Source: Thermococcus sp.
GTDB lineage: Archaea > Methanobacteriota_B > Thermococci > Thermococcales > Thermococcaceae
Direction of reading: 5' to 3'
DNA: 64,000 nucleotides
NCBI RefSeq assembly: GCF_027023865.1
Contig: NZ_JALVUC010000011.1
Coordinates: 45,789-109,788, forward strand
The notes beneath the pieces were generated by a model, which was not told where the DNA came from, did not search any database, and worked only from the letters and a program-made list of their open reading frames with translations. This document shows positions 1 through 8,102 of this stretch, one piece after another. A program made the translations under genes and the position numbers. Within the stretch, counting starts at the first letter, position 1. Every line of letters begins with the position of its first letter.

Positions 1-754
1 CGGCTATTATGGTTGAAACGGAACCGCTTCCATCCGCATTGAGAACTTTAACGCCGACGAGCTTGGCACCGGGGGCGACACCCCTGTATTTGCCGTTGCT
101 CGCTGCACCCGTGCTGGCTATTATTCCAGCAACGTGGGTTCCGTGGCCGTTGTCATCGTACGGTGTGGTCCTGTTGTTGACGAAGTCCTTCCATCCTATA
201 ACCTTACCCTGAAGGTCGGGATGGGAGGCGTCGATTCCGGTGTCCACAACGGCCACGGTAACACCGCTCCCATCGTAGCCAACGTTCCAGACCTCTGGGG
301 CGGATATCTGTGCGGTTGATTCATCAAGTCCCTCAAGGTCAACATCGGCCTGTATCTTGTAGTCCTCCTGGATGAACTGGATTCCCGACATCTGGGAGTT
401 CCCAAAGAAGCCGGAGTCAATGAGACCGGCTATCATAAGGAGGTCGTGAACCTTGAGTGTAACCGCAACGGCTGGAATGGCCTTGTAGTCGTATTTAATC
501 TTAGCTCCAAGAAGTTTGAGAACTCGTATCGCGTTCTTTTTGTCCGCCTGATTGTCGAACATTATCACGGTACTGACATCCTGGTTCCAGTTCATGTTCT
601 GAACCTTCTGGAACAGGGCCGGGGTAAGCAGGCCATAGTTCTTCTGGGTCTGGACGTGCTTCACTGCTACTGGCTTGGCCGGAACTGCCGCAACCATACC
701 TGCCATTATTCCAACTAGGAATAAGGCAACCACCACTGTCTTCCAATTCTTCAT
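1..754 (-). CDS. Subtilisin-like serine protease, N-terminal part (runs off the window)
   Basis: Secreted subtilase (peptidase S8 family). The protein starts [20 protein letters not shown], a typical signal peptide. A propeptide of about 110 residues of inhibitor-I9 type follows. The catalytic domain then begins with the Asp motif [13 protein letters not shown] and the His motif NGHGTHVAG. The catalytic Ser lies beyond base 1, so activity cannot be judged. The ATG at 754 is preceded by AGAGGTG at good spacing. A TATA-like TTTATATTT (minus strand, 837-846) lies about 85 bases upstream, leaving a 5' leader of roughly 65 bases. The closest known relatives are the Thermococcus/Pyrococcus extracellular subtilases. 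The exact ortholog (Tk-SP type or other) cannot be fixed from this fragment. Confidence 0.93.
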   Translation of the reverse strand, partial: MKNWKTVVVALFLVGIMAGMVAAVPAKPVAVKHVQTQKNYGLLTPALFQKVQNMNWNQDVSTVIMFDNQADKKNAIRVLKLLGAKIKYDYKAIPAVAVTLKVHDLLMIAGLIDSGFFGNSQMSGIQFIQEDYKIQADVDLEGLDESTAQISAPEVWNVGYDGSGVTVAVVDTGIDASHPDLQGKVIGWKDFVNNRTTPYDDNGHGTHVAGIIASTGAASNGKYRGVAPGAKLVGVKVLNADGSGSVSTIIA

Positions 755-1069
755 ACTTAAACACCTCTTTACCTTTGGGCTTCTATCAACTCATCAGGGT
801 CATAAACCCTTCATTGCAGTCTTGGTATGTTCATGCAAATATAAATCTTTCGAATCTTCAGCGTACGTTTGGAAGTATTATATTAGAATTGGTATTCCTA
901 TTTGGAGTATGTAAAACAAACACATATCTATTCGTTAAGCATTAAGAACCAACTTGAAACTTGGGGTTCCAACAAAGTACCATAGAATCATCAGAAAAAA
1001 GCATATAATGGTAATATGTTGGAAATCTTCCAAGAACGGAACGTTAGAACATCAAAAGGCGGAAGGGGC
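755..1069. promoter_or_regulatory. Gene-free stretch with the protease promoter
   Basis: This AT-rich 315-base gap holds the leader and promoter of the protease gene, with TTTATATTT on the minus strand at 837-846. The leader contains a small GGGTTTATGACCC hairpin (minus strand, near 798-811). From about 860 to 1069 I see no gene, repeat or RNA signature. It also takes in the sequence just past the stop of the S17e gene. Confidence 0.5.
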
Positions 1070-1273
1070 TCAGAGCATCTTGCCCTCTTCCTTCATCCTG
1101 ACGAGTTTGGTCATGTAGCCCGCTATCCTGTTTCTGATGGTCTTGCTCTGGACGGTGGTGAGTTCCTCGACCTTCTTCTTGTTGTGCTCGAAGTCCCTTG
1201 TGAACTCGTTCGGGTAGCGGTCAAACAACTCGCGGGCAGCCCTCTTGATGAACGTCTGCTTGATGTTTCCCAT
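1070..1273 (-). CDS. rps17e: 30S ribosomal protein S17e
   Basis: Small-subunit ribosomal protein found in archaea and eukaryotes. The 67 residues begin [20 protein letters not shown] and contain the family signature [20 protein letters not shown] near the C terminus. The chosen start is the second of two adjacent ATGs. The first, at 1276, would add one Met. A GGGGGGAT ribosome binding site lies just upstream. A longer in-frame start at 1309 would add 12 residues not expected for the family. A TATA-like CTTTAAAAC (minus strand, 1329-1337) fits a short leader. The gene is divergent from the DUF371 gene. Confidence 0.95.
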   Translation of the reverse strand: MGNIKQTFIKRAARELFDRYPNEFTRDFEHNKKKVEELTTVQSKTIRNRIAGYMTKLVRMKEEGKML

Positions 1274-1353
1274 CATCAATCCCCCCGTTATCTTGACCCT
1301 GACAACCATACCCCAGTCTCGAAAGCGGTTTTAAAGCTTTTCCCTCGCTCAGG

Positions 1354-1361
1354 CTTATAAA
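1354..1361 (+). promoter_or_regulatory. TATA box of the DUF371 gene (probably leaderless)
   Basis: CTTATAAA is centred about 26 bases upstream of the ATG at 1383. In archaea that distance places the transcription start at or next to the start codon. No Shine-Dalgarno sequence precedes the ATG, which supports a leaderless mRNA. Confidence 0.6.
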
Positions 1362-1382
1362 CCCTCCTCCCGAGCAAAAACC

Positions 1383-1802
1383 ATGCTGAGGGAAGTCATT
1401 CACTGCAGGGGCCACGAGAACGTTAAAGCCACCCATAAATCGACGCTGGAGTTTACGAAGGAGGACTACCTTACCCCAAGGGGAGACTGCATACTCTGCA
1501 TCAAAGCTGATAAGGGGATAAACGACCTAAGCGGGGGATTCAAAGCTGCTCTCAGAGCTGGGAAAAGGCTCCTCATTCGCATAAGAGTTGGGGGCATTGT
1601 GGACGAGGTCCTCGCTGAGGGAAGTCCAGACCTGATTTTAGACCACGAGTACTCAATGGTGGTTAGAAGGAGCACTTATGTTGACGGGAGAACGCTCGCG
1701 GTGAGGGCTAACAAGGCCGCAAGGGACATAGACAGGCGCATCGTTGAACTCCTGAGACATCCGGAAGCGAAGGCAGAGGTGGAACTCCTAATCCTCGACT
1801 GA
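1383..1802 (+). CDS. DUF371 family protein
   Basis: A 139-residue protein of the archaeal DUF371 family, beginning MLREVIHCRGHENVKATHKS. The family pattern is visible: the N-terminal GHENV segment, TLEFTKEDYLTPRGDCILCI near residues 21-40, and the ADKGINDL stretch. The family is widely conserved in euryarchaea, and I know of no established function. The length matches the family. The start is fixed by the promoter position (probable leaderless transcript). The glycerate kinase gene follows after 28 bases with its own TATA-like element. Confidence 0.85.
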   Translation: MLREVIHCRGHENVKATHKSTLEFTKEDYLTPRGDCILCIKADKGINDLSGGFKAALRAGKRLLIRIRVGGIVDEVLAEGSPDLILDHEYSMVVRRSTYVDGRTLAVRANKAARDIDRRIVELLRHPEAKAEVELLILD

Positions 1803-1810
1803 TTTTTAAG
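1803..1810 (+). promoter_or_regulatory. TATA-like element of the glycerate kinase operon
   Basis: TTTTTAAG starts just after the DUF371 stop codon, about 25 bases upstream of the ATG at 1831. This suggests a separate promoter and a leaderless transcript, since no Shine-Dalgarno sequence is seen before 1831. Confidence 0.5.
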
Positions 1811-1830
1811 ACCTTATTCATATTTCCCCT

Positions 1831-3147
1831 ATGTTGTCCCAAGCCAGAACAGATGCCCACTCCATACTCGACGCCGCGCTGAAGGCGGCTGATCCATATC
1901 TTGCAGTGAAAAGGGCAATGGGAGTTAGGGGCAACGCCCTAAGGGTTTTTGGGAGGGAGTTTCCTGTAACCGGAAGCATCTACCTCCTCGCCTTTGGCAA
2001 GGCCGCCTGCGCGATGGGCAAGGCCGTCGTTGATCTTCTCGGAAAGCGCATTAAAGAGGGCCTCATCGTCACGAAGTATGGCTACGCTTGGAACTGCCCC
2101 AGAATCCAGAGAATCAAAGTTATCGAGGCCGGCCATCCCATTCCGGACGAGAACTCCCTCCTCGGAGGAAAGTTAGGCGTTGAACTTGCCAAGAGGATTG
2201 GAGAAGAGGATATCCTCCTCGTCCTCATCTCCGGTGGTGGTTCCACGCTCTTCCTCCTCCCGGAGGAGGGGATAAGCCTTGAGGACAAAATCCGGACGAA
2301 TGAGCTTTTGCTTAAGAGCGGCGCAAAGATATCCGAGATAAACACCGTGAGGAAGCACCTCTCCACAGTGAAAGGTGGAAAGCTCGCGAAGCGCGTTAAG
2401 GGGACGGTGATAAGTTTGATCCTCTCCGACGTCGTCGGAGACCCGCTTGAGACCATAGCCTCCGGTCCCACCGTGAGGGACCCCACGACGTTCCAAGATG
2501 CCTATGGGATTCTGAGCCTCTACGGCGTCTGGGAGAAGCTGCCCGAGAGCGTTAAGAAGCACATTGAGCGTGGTTTGAACGGAAAAGTCGAGGAAACCCT
2601 CAAGGAAAATCTTCCAAACGTTCATAACTTCATTGTGGGGAGTGGGACGAGAGCCTGCGAGGCAGCCCGGAGGAAGGCAGAAGAGCTGGGCTACAACGCC
2701 GGAATCCTGACGACGGCCCTCGAAGGGGAGGCGAGGGAGGTAGCGCTCGCGATAGGCTCGATAGTCCAGGAAGTGGCCAAATGCAACCGTCCACTTCCAA
2801 AGCCGGCCGTTCTCATAGCGGGAGGTGAGTGGACTGTAACGATTGGTGGAGAAGCCGGCCTCGGCGGTCCGAACCAGGAGTTTGCCATGAGCATTGCCCG
2901 GAAGATATCGGGTCTCAACGCTGTTGTCCTGGCCGTTGATACGGACGGCACAGACGGGCCGACCGGTGCAGCTGGTGGAATAGTTGATGGGAAGACCATT
3001 GAAAGACTGGAAAAGGCCGGAATCAATGTCGAGGACGTCCTTAGGAGGCACGACGCCTACAGGGCACTCAAAACTGTAAATGCACTCCTTAAAACCGGAC
3101 CGACTGGAACGAACGTGAACTCGCTGGTGGTGGCGGTGGTGGTATGA
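1831..3147 (+). CDS. gck: Glycerate 2-kinase (MOFRL family)
   Basis: Class II glycerate kinase, which phosphorylates D-glycerate with ATP to 2-phosphoglycerate. It links serine and glycerate metabolism to glycolysis in the cytoplasm. The 438 residues match the usual length of Thermococcales homologs. Visible features are the N-terminal domain with AFGKAACAMGKAVVDLLG (about 54-71), the glycine-rich ISGGGSTLFLLP (about 134-145), the VRKHLSTVKGGKLA segment and the C-terminal MOFRL hallmark AVDTDGTDGPTGAAGG. The stop overlaps the start of the next gene (ATGA), so translation of the two is coupled. Confidence is high for the family and slightly lower for the exact substrate. Confidence 0.93.
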   Translation: MLSQARTDAHSILDAALKAADPYLAVKRAMGVRGNALRVFGREFPVTGSIYLLAFGKAACAMGKAVVDLLGKRIKEGLIVTKYGYAWNCPRIQRIKVIEAGHPIPDENSLLGGKLGVELAKRIGEEDILLVLISGGGSTLFLLPEEGISLEDKIRTNELLLKSGAKISEINTVRKHLSTVKGGKLAKRVKGTVISLILSDVVGDPLETIASGPTVRDPTTFQDAYGILSLYGVWEKLPESVKKHIERGLNGKVEETLKENLPNVHNFIVGSGTRACEAARRKAEELGYNAGILTTALEGEAREVALAIGSIVQEVAKCNRPLPKPAVLIAGGEWTVTIGGEAGLGGPNQEFAMSIARKISGLNAVVLAVDTDGTDGPTGAAGGIVDGKTIERLEKAGINVEDVLRRHDAYRALKTVNALLKTGPTGTNVNSLVVAVVV

Positions 3148-3791
3148 AGGTGGAGATCAAAAGGAGGCCAGTTAAATACGCCCGCCTCGAGGTTAAGCCC
3201 GATGGAAGGGTGGTCATCACGGCCCCGGAGGGCTTTGAAGTGAAGGACTTCATCGAGAGGCACAGAAACTGGCTCGAGGCCAGGCTGGCCGAGATAGACG
3301 GTCTGCGGGAGACAGCCCGGTCAGGCTTTCCGATAAATGGTGAATTCTACACTGTGCTACATGGGGGGAAAACGAAGGTCCATGAACGGTTTAAGACGGT
3401 GGTTCTCTCAGGATACCGTGATGAGGCCCTCTCCGGGCTGAAGGCCTTCCTCAGGCCTAAGCTTCTCGCCCTTGTTGATGAGTGCTCGCGTAAGATGGAG
3501 GTTTCTCCGGGAAAGGTCTCCATCCGGCACCAGAGGACTCGCTGGGGGAGTTGCTCTCCTAAGGGCAACCTGAACTTCAACGTCCGCCTCGTTTCTGTTC
3601 CGGTGGAGCTTAGAGAGTACGTCGTCGTCCACGAGCTAGCTCACCTGAAGTACATGAACCATTCAAAGGCGTTCTGGAGGCTCGTTGGGCGCTTCTGCCT
3701 GGACTACAGGGGCGCAAGGGAAGAACTTAAGAGATGGTGGAATATCATAGGACTCAACCCCTACTGGCGATGGCTTGGTGGGAAGGAATGA
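3144..3791 (+). CDS. YgjP-like zinc metallopeptidase domain protein
   Basis: A 215-residue member of the YgjP/DUF45 family, related in fold to SprT and M48 zinc peptidases. The zinc motif HELAHLKYMNHSKAFW is at about 161-176, with two His and the catalytic Glu plus the third-ligand His in the following segment. Upstream is RTRWGSCSPKGNLNFNVRL, the typical substrate-strand region. It is cytoplasmic, with no signal peptide. Cellular substrates of the family are not established. The gene overlaps the glycerate kinase stop by four bases and the next gene by four bases, forming an operon. No metabolic link to glycerate kinase is evident. Confidence 0.88.
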   Translation: MKVEIKRRPVKYARLEVKPDGRVVITAPEGFEVKDFIERHRNWLEARLAEIDGLRETARSGFPINGEFYTVLHGGKTKVHERFKTVVLSGYRDEALSGLKAFLRPKLLALVDECSRKMEVSPGKVSIRHQRTRWGSCSPKGNLNFNVRLVSVPVELREYVVVHELAHLKYMNHSKAFWRLVGRFCLDYRGAREELKRWWNIIGLNPYWRWLGGKE

Positions 3792-4207
3792 GAAGCCTTC
3801 TCAAGTTCATGGCGCTGATGGCCGACGAGGTTGTAGTGGGTCTCTTCCTCATCTGGGTACTGCCGAGCTTTGGGGTTGAGCTTCCCCTCTGGGTGGTGGC
3901 GGTCGTCATAGCGGTTCTCCTGGCCAAGGATTTTCGTGTGGTGCCCTTCATCCTGCGCGGCGGCCTCAGCGCCAAGCCTCAGATCGGCTCTGAGAGCCTG
4001 ATCGGGAGAACCGCGATGGTGGTTGAGGATTTAAACCCCAGAGGCCTTGTAAAAGTGGCTGATGAGCTCTGGAGTGCCAAGTGCGTAAACGGAACGGCCC
4101 GGAAGGGCGAGGTGGTTGTGATAGTCGGTGTGAGTGGCGCTAAGATCCTCGTGGAACGCCGAGCATCGCCAGAACCCGGGCAACTTCCTCTGGATGGTTC
4201 GTCGTGA
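3788..4207 (+). CDS. NfeD-like membrane protein with C-terminal OB domain
   Basis: A 139-residue protein with two N-terminal membrane segments (about 12-32 and 36-52) and a C-terminal NfeD-type OB domain (about 70-130). The OB domain carries the characteristic pattern GLVKVADELWSAKCVNG...KGEVVVIVGVSGAKILVE. NfeD proteins usually partner SPFH/stomatin proteins at membranes. No stomatin gene is adjacent here. The start at 3788 overlaps the preceding stop (ATGA). An upstream in-frame start at 3734 would overlap the peptidase gene by 58 bases and is unlikely. The 3' end overlaps the convergent gene at 4140. Confidence 0.8.
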   Translation: MRSLLKFMALMADEVVVGLFLIWVLPSFGVELPLWVVAVVIAVLLAKDFRVVPFILRGGLSAKPQIGSESLIGRTAMVVEDLNPRGLVKVADELWSAKCVNGTARKGEVVVIVGVSGAKILVERRASPEPGQLPLDGSS

Positions 4208-4577
4208 AGGAAACAGTCCAGCCCTTCTTCCGCCGTATCGTGACACATGCCTTTGCTGGAAGGGTGAAGTGGATCGTCCCGTAACAGCTCATCCAGCCCT
4301 TCCGAACCTCAAAGCCCGCTATGTTCTCGGTAGAAACCGTCTTCCTGACTACGAGCCCGAAAAGGCCCCTTATTCTAACCTCACGCTCGTCTATCTCGAT
4401 TTTGATGGCCGTGACATCCAGAAGGAGAACTGAAATTCCAAGTGTGGTCGTGAGCATTATCTCAAAGCCCTCTCCCGCATGATATGCACCGTAAAGACCC
4501 GCGAACATCGCAAGGACTGGAATCAGCACGATGATTTGAAACACCCTGCTCGTTAGTCTCTCTTCGTATAGCGCCAT
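4140..4577 (-). CDS. Small membrane protein with PH-like domain
   Basis: A 145-residue protein with two predicted membrane helices (about 12-30 and 36-56). A hydrophilic beta-rich region follows (about 57-140). The pattern IKIEIDEREVRIRGLFG...ENIAGFEVRKG...KGWTVSFTTNHPEEVARVLAML is typical of bacterial/archaeal PH-like domains (DUF3093/YdbT type). The function is unknown. Its 3' end overlaps the convergent NfeD gene by 68 bases. An AT-rich ATTTAAAAC/GTTTTAAAT at 4606-4615 can serve as TATA box in both directions, for this gene and for the CoA-binding protein. Confidence 0.65.
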   Translation of the reverse strand: MALYEERLTSRVFQIIVLIPVLAMFAGLYGAYHAGEGFEIMLTTTLGISVLLLDVTAIKIEIDEREVRIRGLFGLVVRKTVSTENIAGFEVRKGWMSCYGTIHFTLPAKACVTIRRKKGWTVSFTTNHPEEVARVLAMLGVPRGS

Positions 4578-4642
4578 GTTCTCATCGAAGAAACTTCTCG
4601 GTTAGAGTTTTAAATGTTGCTTTCCAAATCCTCGGGATAGCC

Positions 4643-5071
4643 ATGGTAATGAAGATGCCCGTTGACAGGTTAAGTGATGGGGAAGTTAGGAAAATACTGA
4701 CGAAGTACAGGAGGATAGCCCTCGTAGGGGCCTCACCAAAGCCGGAGCGCGACGCCAACCAGGTGATGCGCTACCTGCTTGAGAAGGGCTACGAGGTCTA
4801 CCCCGTGAACCCACGTTATTCCGAAGTCCTCGGAAAGAAGTGCTATCCAAGTGTTCTCGACATTCCTGATAATGTGGAGATAGTCGACCTCTTCGTTCGG
4901 CCGGAGTTCACGATGGACTATGTGGAGCAGGCCATAAAGAAAGGAGCAAAGGTTGTCTGGTTCCAGTTCGGGACTTACGACAGGGAAGCCTTCAGGAAGG
5001 CCAAGGAGGCCGGTCTAATGGCGGTGGCCCACAGGTGCATAAAGCAGGAGCACGAGAGGCTTATGGAGTGA
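4643..5071 (+). CDS. CoA-binding domain protein
   Basis: A 142-residue Rossmann-fold protein of the CoA-binding (YccU) family, related to the nucleotide-binding domain of succinyl-CoA synthetase alpha. Visible features are RRIALVGASPKPERDANQVM (glycine motif and following helix), LLEKGYEVYPVNPRY, and GAKVVWFQFGTYDREAF. The usual histidine-containing C-terminal segment is present as AVAHRCIKQEH. It is probably a CoA- or acyl-CoA-binding regulatory protein, with no proven reaction. The start could be the ATG at 4643 or one of the in-frame ATGs at 4649 or 4655, since no strong ribosome binding site separates them. Confidence 0.85.
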   Translation: MVMKMPVDRLSDGEVRKILTKYRRIALVGASPKPERDANQVMRYLLEKGYEVYPVNPRYSEVLGKKCYPSVLDIPDNVEIVDLFVRPEFTMDYVEQAIKKGAKVVWFQFGTYDREAFRKAKEAGLMAVAHRCIKQEHERLME

Positions 5072-5310
5072 GTTTCAGGAGTTCCAGAAGCTCTCTCGTG
5101 TTCAGCACCTAGATTTCTCGAATTTCTTTCAGCCTCCTATTGTTGCTCCACAGGGGAGCGTTTACCTTCAGGGCGAGGGCCACAAAGTCTGCGTCGTCTT
5201 TATCTGGGCTTACCCTAAGTGGCAGGGAATGAACTCGGAGTAAAAGTCCTCATTCACAAAGCTGACTTCTTCCCTGTCGTGAACGGCGAGGTTTTCAAGA
5301 GAAAAAGATA
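5061..5310 (-). pseudogene. Remnant of a PIN-domain (VapC-like) gene
   Basis: Minus-strand reading gives the C-terminal half of a PIN domain: SPDKDDADFVALALKVNAPL, then WSNNRRLKEIREI, a stop (TAG at 5109-5111), and VLNTRELLELLKL to the natural end at 5061. The preceding stretch, ENLAVHDREEVSFVNEDFYSEFI, lies in a different frame, so there is at least one frameshift near 5215-5225. The acidic DxDD...F.ALAL core and the LW.N...L pattern are diagnostic. The N-terminal half of the domain is missing: the remnant abuts the methyltransferase stop at 5315. No antitoxin is nearby. This explains an otherwise empty 240-base gap. Confidence 0.75.
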
Positions 5311-5314
5311 ACAG

Positions 5315-6415
5315 TTAGCCCCTGTACTTCAGCACATGGATATCCCTAACCAGGCGGTGCCTCTCCTCGTAGTCTGTGTACCTCCCCAGAACTTCAAAGC
5401 CGAGCTTCCCGAGCCACTTTCGCTCTTTCCTGTAAACTCCACCGCCACTCAGCTTATACGCTGGGAAGACGAAAACAACCCTCCCGTTCCTCTTCAGCAC
5501 GTTGGCAAAGCTCTCGAAGACAGGATAGTAGAAGCGGTCAAGCTCGTTGGCGAATTTAATTGCTTCGTCCCTGCTAGGGTTCCTCTTGAGGGGCTTTCCA
5601 AGGTATGACTCGGTTACTATCGCGTCGAAGCGCTGTCTAAAGCACCTCTTGAGCTTCCTCGCGTCGCAGACCTCCAGGTGGGCAGAATTTTTGAGGTGGA
5701 ACTCCTCCCTGAGCCAGGCGAGGTTCTTCTTTGCCGCGTTTATCTGCCCTCCATCCCTGTCGCACCCGTATGCGTTTAAACCCTGAAGGACGAACTCCTG
5801 AACGACGGTTCCAATGCCGCAGAATGGGTCTAAAAAACTCCCCTTCCTAACTTCGGTAAGGTTAACCATTGTCCTCGCGAGCCTGGGTGGAATTGAAAGG
5901 ATGGGCTTCTGAATGGGCCTCCCGACGTCGAGCTTCTTCAGCTCGAAGGGGTCGGTGACCTTAACCGTCTCGCCGACGAGAGCGCTTTCACCCTCTCTAA
6001 AAAGAAAAACGAAGTCTTTCACCTCTGGAAAGCCCTTCAGGAGCAGCTCCGCCGGCATCGCGTAGACTTTAGCCGGCTTGAAGAACTTTGTAGGACCCCC
6101 CTCCTTAAAGTGTCTCTTTATCTTGCTCCCGAGCTTCCTCCAGAGCCTCCAGTCGTTTCTTCCATAGAGGCTTAAAGTGAAGAACCGAGAGTACTCCAGA
6201 TCCTTTACGGCTCCCTCACCCTCCCCTACTATTTTTATCAGCTTCAAAGAGCCACCGAGCCAGTGGAAGTATCTTTCAACCTTACGTGAGGAATTGAATA
6301 ACAACCAGTAACGACTCGACCTGATTGGCTTAACGTTAAGACCGAATCTCCGACTGAAGGAATAAAATTCCGCCTCACTGAGGGCTGGATTTTTACCAAA
6401 TAGCACCGCGTACAT
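5315..6415 (-). CDS. THUMP/Trm11-like RNA methyltransferase
   Basis: A 366-residue class I SAM-dependent methyltransferase resembling Trm11/Trm-G10. The N-terminal region (about 1-170) has a THUMP-like layout. The Rossmann domain starts with the SAM motif FLDPFCGIGTVVQEFVLQGL (about 215-234), followed by AYGCDRDGGQINAAKKNL and a CDARKL acidic motif. Where Trm-G10 has the catalytic DPPYG, this protein has VTESYLGKPL, so the reaction may differ (see findings). The start at 6415 (MYAVLFGKNPALSEAEFYSF) matches the conserved beginning of the family. The longer reading to 6505 would overlap the divergent gene's promoter. Confidence 0.8.
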   Translation of the reverse strand: MYAVLFGKNPALSEAEFYSFSRRFGLNVKPIRSSRYWLLFNSSRKVERYFHWLGGSLKLIKIVGEGEGAVKDLEYSRFFTLSLYGRNDWRLWRKLGSKIKRHFKEGGPTKFFKPAKVYAMPAELLLKGFPEVKDFVFLFREGESALVGETVKVTDPFELKKLDVGRPIQKPILSIPPRLARTMVNLTEVRKGSFLDPFCGIGTVVQEFVLQGLNAYGCDRDGGQINAAKKNLAWLREEFHLKNSAHLEVCDARKLKRCFRQRFDAIVTESYLGKPLKRNPSRDEAIKFANELDRFYYPVFESFANVLKRNGRVVFVFPAYKLSGGGVYRKERKWLGKLGFEVLGRYTDYEERHRLVRDIHVLKYRG

Positions 6416-6534
6416 GGTTAAAACTTCAACGGGGCCATTTAAAAACGTTCCGAGGGATAACTTAATAAGTGAAAATGCATAATATTCCAACGAAGACCTT
6501 GACAATATCCTTAATCACCCGGGGGCGATATTGT

Positions 6535-7815
6535 ATGTTAATCAACGAAATCCTCTCATCTGTTGAGGTAATTCCAGAGCCCTATGTAAAATCTGCAACA
6601 TATGCTAAAATAGGCGAGAGGCTCGTTTCGGTCCACAACGAAGGTTTTAAAACGGCCTTCGTGAAGGCAATGGAAACCGTTAAGGACATAGACAATCCTA
6701 TGACAGCATTCCGCGCACTCCTTTCGATTGGATATTCAATGGGCAAGGCTGGTCTGAAATCTTCGAAGAGGATCTACCATAGTGTTTTTGAGGATTCCCG
6801 GGTTCTCCCGGATGCACAGAGGGATATAGTCCTCCAGACTGCTAGCACCTATCTTATCGCCCTTGGGGACCTTGGCGAGGCCATCCGCTTTGCCGGCGAC
6901 ATCTCCAACCGTGAACTGCGCAACGAGACCCTATACAGTATAATTCGCGCCGGAAGCAGGGCCATGGGGAAAAGTCAGCTGGAGATTGCTTACCACATCA
7001 GAAAGATAAAGCTCGCCCTTGAGTACATCGATGGAGAACCTTACCGCTCCAAGTCCCTCCTTGAGGTCATCAAGGCCTACCTTGCTATGGGAAACTACGA
7101 TGGGGCGGTTTCAATGCTTCGCGAGGTAGAGGTCAGGGAGTGGGCGAAGCGCGCTTTCAAGGAGGTTGTTTTCTTCATGAAGGAGAAAGGCGTCCTCGGC
7201 CACTACATCGATGCACTTGAGGGAACCGCAAAGGCCCTGATAGAACGCTTTGATGGGGCCTTTGTAGAGGAAATGGCTCTTGCCCTTGCCCTTTCCAGCC
7301 ACGGAAGTGCAGCTCTCGACCTCATCCGCCGCATTGAGAGCGATGACCTTCTGGCAAAGATCGCCCTCGAACTCCTCGAGAGGGACGCGGGTGCACTCGT
7401 CTCTTACATTGATGCCCTCACCGACGAGGAGGCGGTTCCCGTTGGGAAGGCCGTTCTGAACAGAATTCTGGAGCTTAGAGATCTTGACCTTTGGGATGTC
7501 GTCGTGGCGGTTGGAAGGAGCACCGCAAATGAGGAGGTCTGGGCGAAGATAGCGCGCTTCTACGTCCTCAACAACAGGCTGGAGGATGCGATGAAAATCG
7601 GAATGATGATGAAGGACAAGCGCCTGCGCTCCATAGTCTTGGCGGACGTGGCCCACAACTTCGTTAAGTCTGGAGGGGTCGAGAGGGCCATTGATGCTGC
7701 GCTTGAAGTCAGGGACATAAAGTTCGCTTCGTTCCTTGTGTCTGAGATACTCCTGGCCGCGCTGGACACTGAACTTAATGGGAGGGTTGTGCCGTGGAAC
7801 GACTCAAGATGCTGA
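6535..7815 (+). CDS. Helical-repeat (TPR/HEAT-like) protein, unknown function
   Basis: A 426-residue, almost entirely alpha-helical protein with repeated units of about 35 residues, for example YLIALGDLGEAIRFAGDI, YLAMGNYDGAVSMLREVE and RFYVLNNRLEDAMKIGMMM. These resemble tetratricopeptide or HEAT repeats and suggest a protein-binding scaffold. No catalytic motif, signal peptide or membrane helix is seen. The chosen ATG at 6535 follows GGGGGCGAT. An upstream in-frame ATG at 6469 lacks this. It overlaps the following small gene by 22 bases, so the two are probably translated together. I do not recognise a characterised homolog. Confidence 0.75.
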   Translation: MLINEILSSVEVIPEPYVKSATYAKIGERLVSVHNEGFKTAFVKAMETVKDIDNPMTAFRALLSIGYSMGKAGLKSSKRIYHSVFEDSRVLPDAQRDIVLQTASTYLIALGDLGEAIRFAGDISNRELRNETLYSIIRAGSRAMGKSQLEIAYHIRKIKLALEYIDGEPYRSKSLLEVIKAYLAMGNYDGAVSMLREVEVREWAKRAFKEVVFFMKEKGVLGHYIDALEGTAKALIERFDGAFVEEMALALALSSHGSAALDLIRRIESDDLLAKIALELLERDAGALVSYIDALTDEEAVPVGKAVLNRILELRDLDLWDVVVAVGRSTANEEVWAKIARFYVLNNRLEDAMKIGMMMKDKRLRSIVLADVAHNFVKSGGVERAIDAALEVRDIKFASFLVSEILLAALDTELNGRVVPWNDSRC

Positions 7816-8102
7816 TGGGAAGAAGGAATGGCATGCATCGCCTCGACTTTTTAAGGGATATGGTGGTAGTTCTCCTAACCGACCGGGGGATCTATTCCGA
7901 CGAGACTCTGTTCAGAGACGCCGTTGAGGAGATATACAGAACCTTGAGGGAGGTCGTTCTTGAGGAGGGGAACCGGGACGCCGTTGAAGCCTACGAGCTT
8001 GCGGTTCTCCTACGTGCGGTGGTTTTCCAACGGGTTCTGGATGTGGAAAGCGCTTTAAAGGCCATCGAGAAATCCCTCTCAGGTGAGGGGAATGCTCTTT
8101 GA
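7794..8102 (+). CDS. Small helical protein coupled to the repeat protein
   Basis: A 102-residue hypothetical protein, largely helical and acidic at the end. It is read from GTG 7794, preceded by GGAGGG at a spacing of seven. An ATG at 7809 is the alternative. The gene overlaps its upstream neighbour by 22 bases and the downstream YjbQ gene by 11, so the three form one translational unit. Residues such as DAVEAYELAVLLRAVVFQRV suggest another helical repeat pair, possibly extending the upstream scaffold. Function unknown. Confidence 0.65.
   Translation: MERLKMLMGRRNGMHRLDFLRDMVVVLLTDRGIYSDETLFRDAVEEIYRTLREVVLEEGNRDAVEAYELAVLLRAVVFQRVLDVESALKAIEKSLSGEGNAL

Noticed and set aside
2173..3051. 292-codon open frame on the minus strand
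   Set aside because: Lies wholly antisense to the glycerate kinase gene, shows no family pattern and has a translation rich in residues expected from antisense reading.
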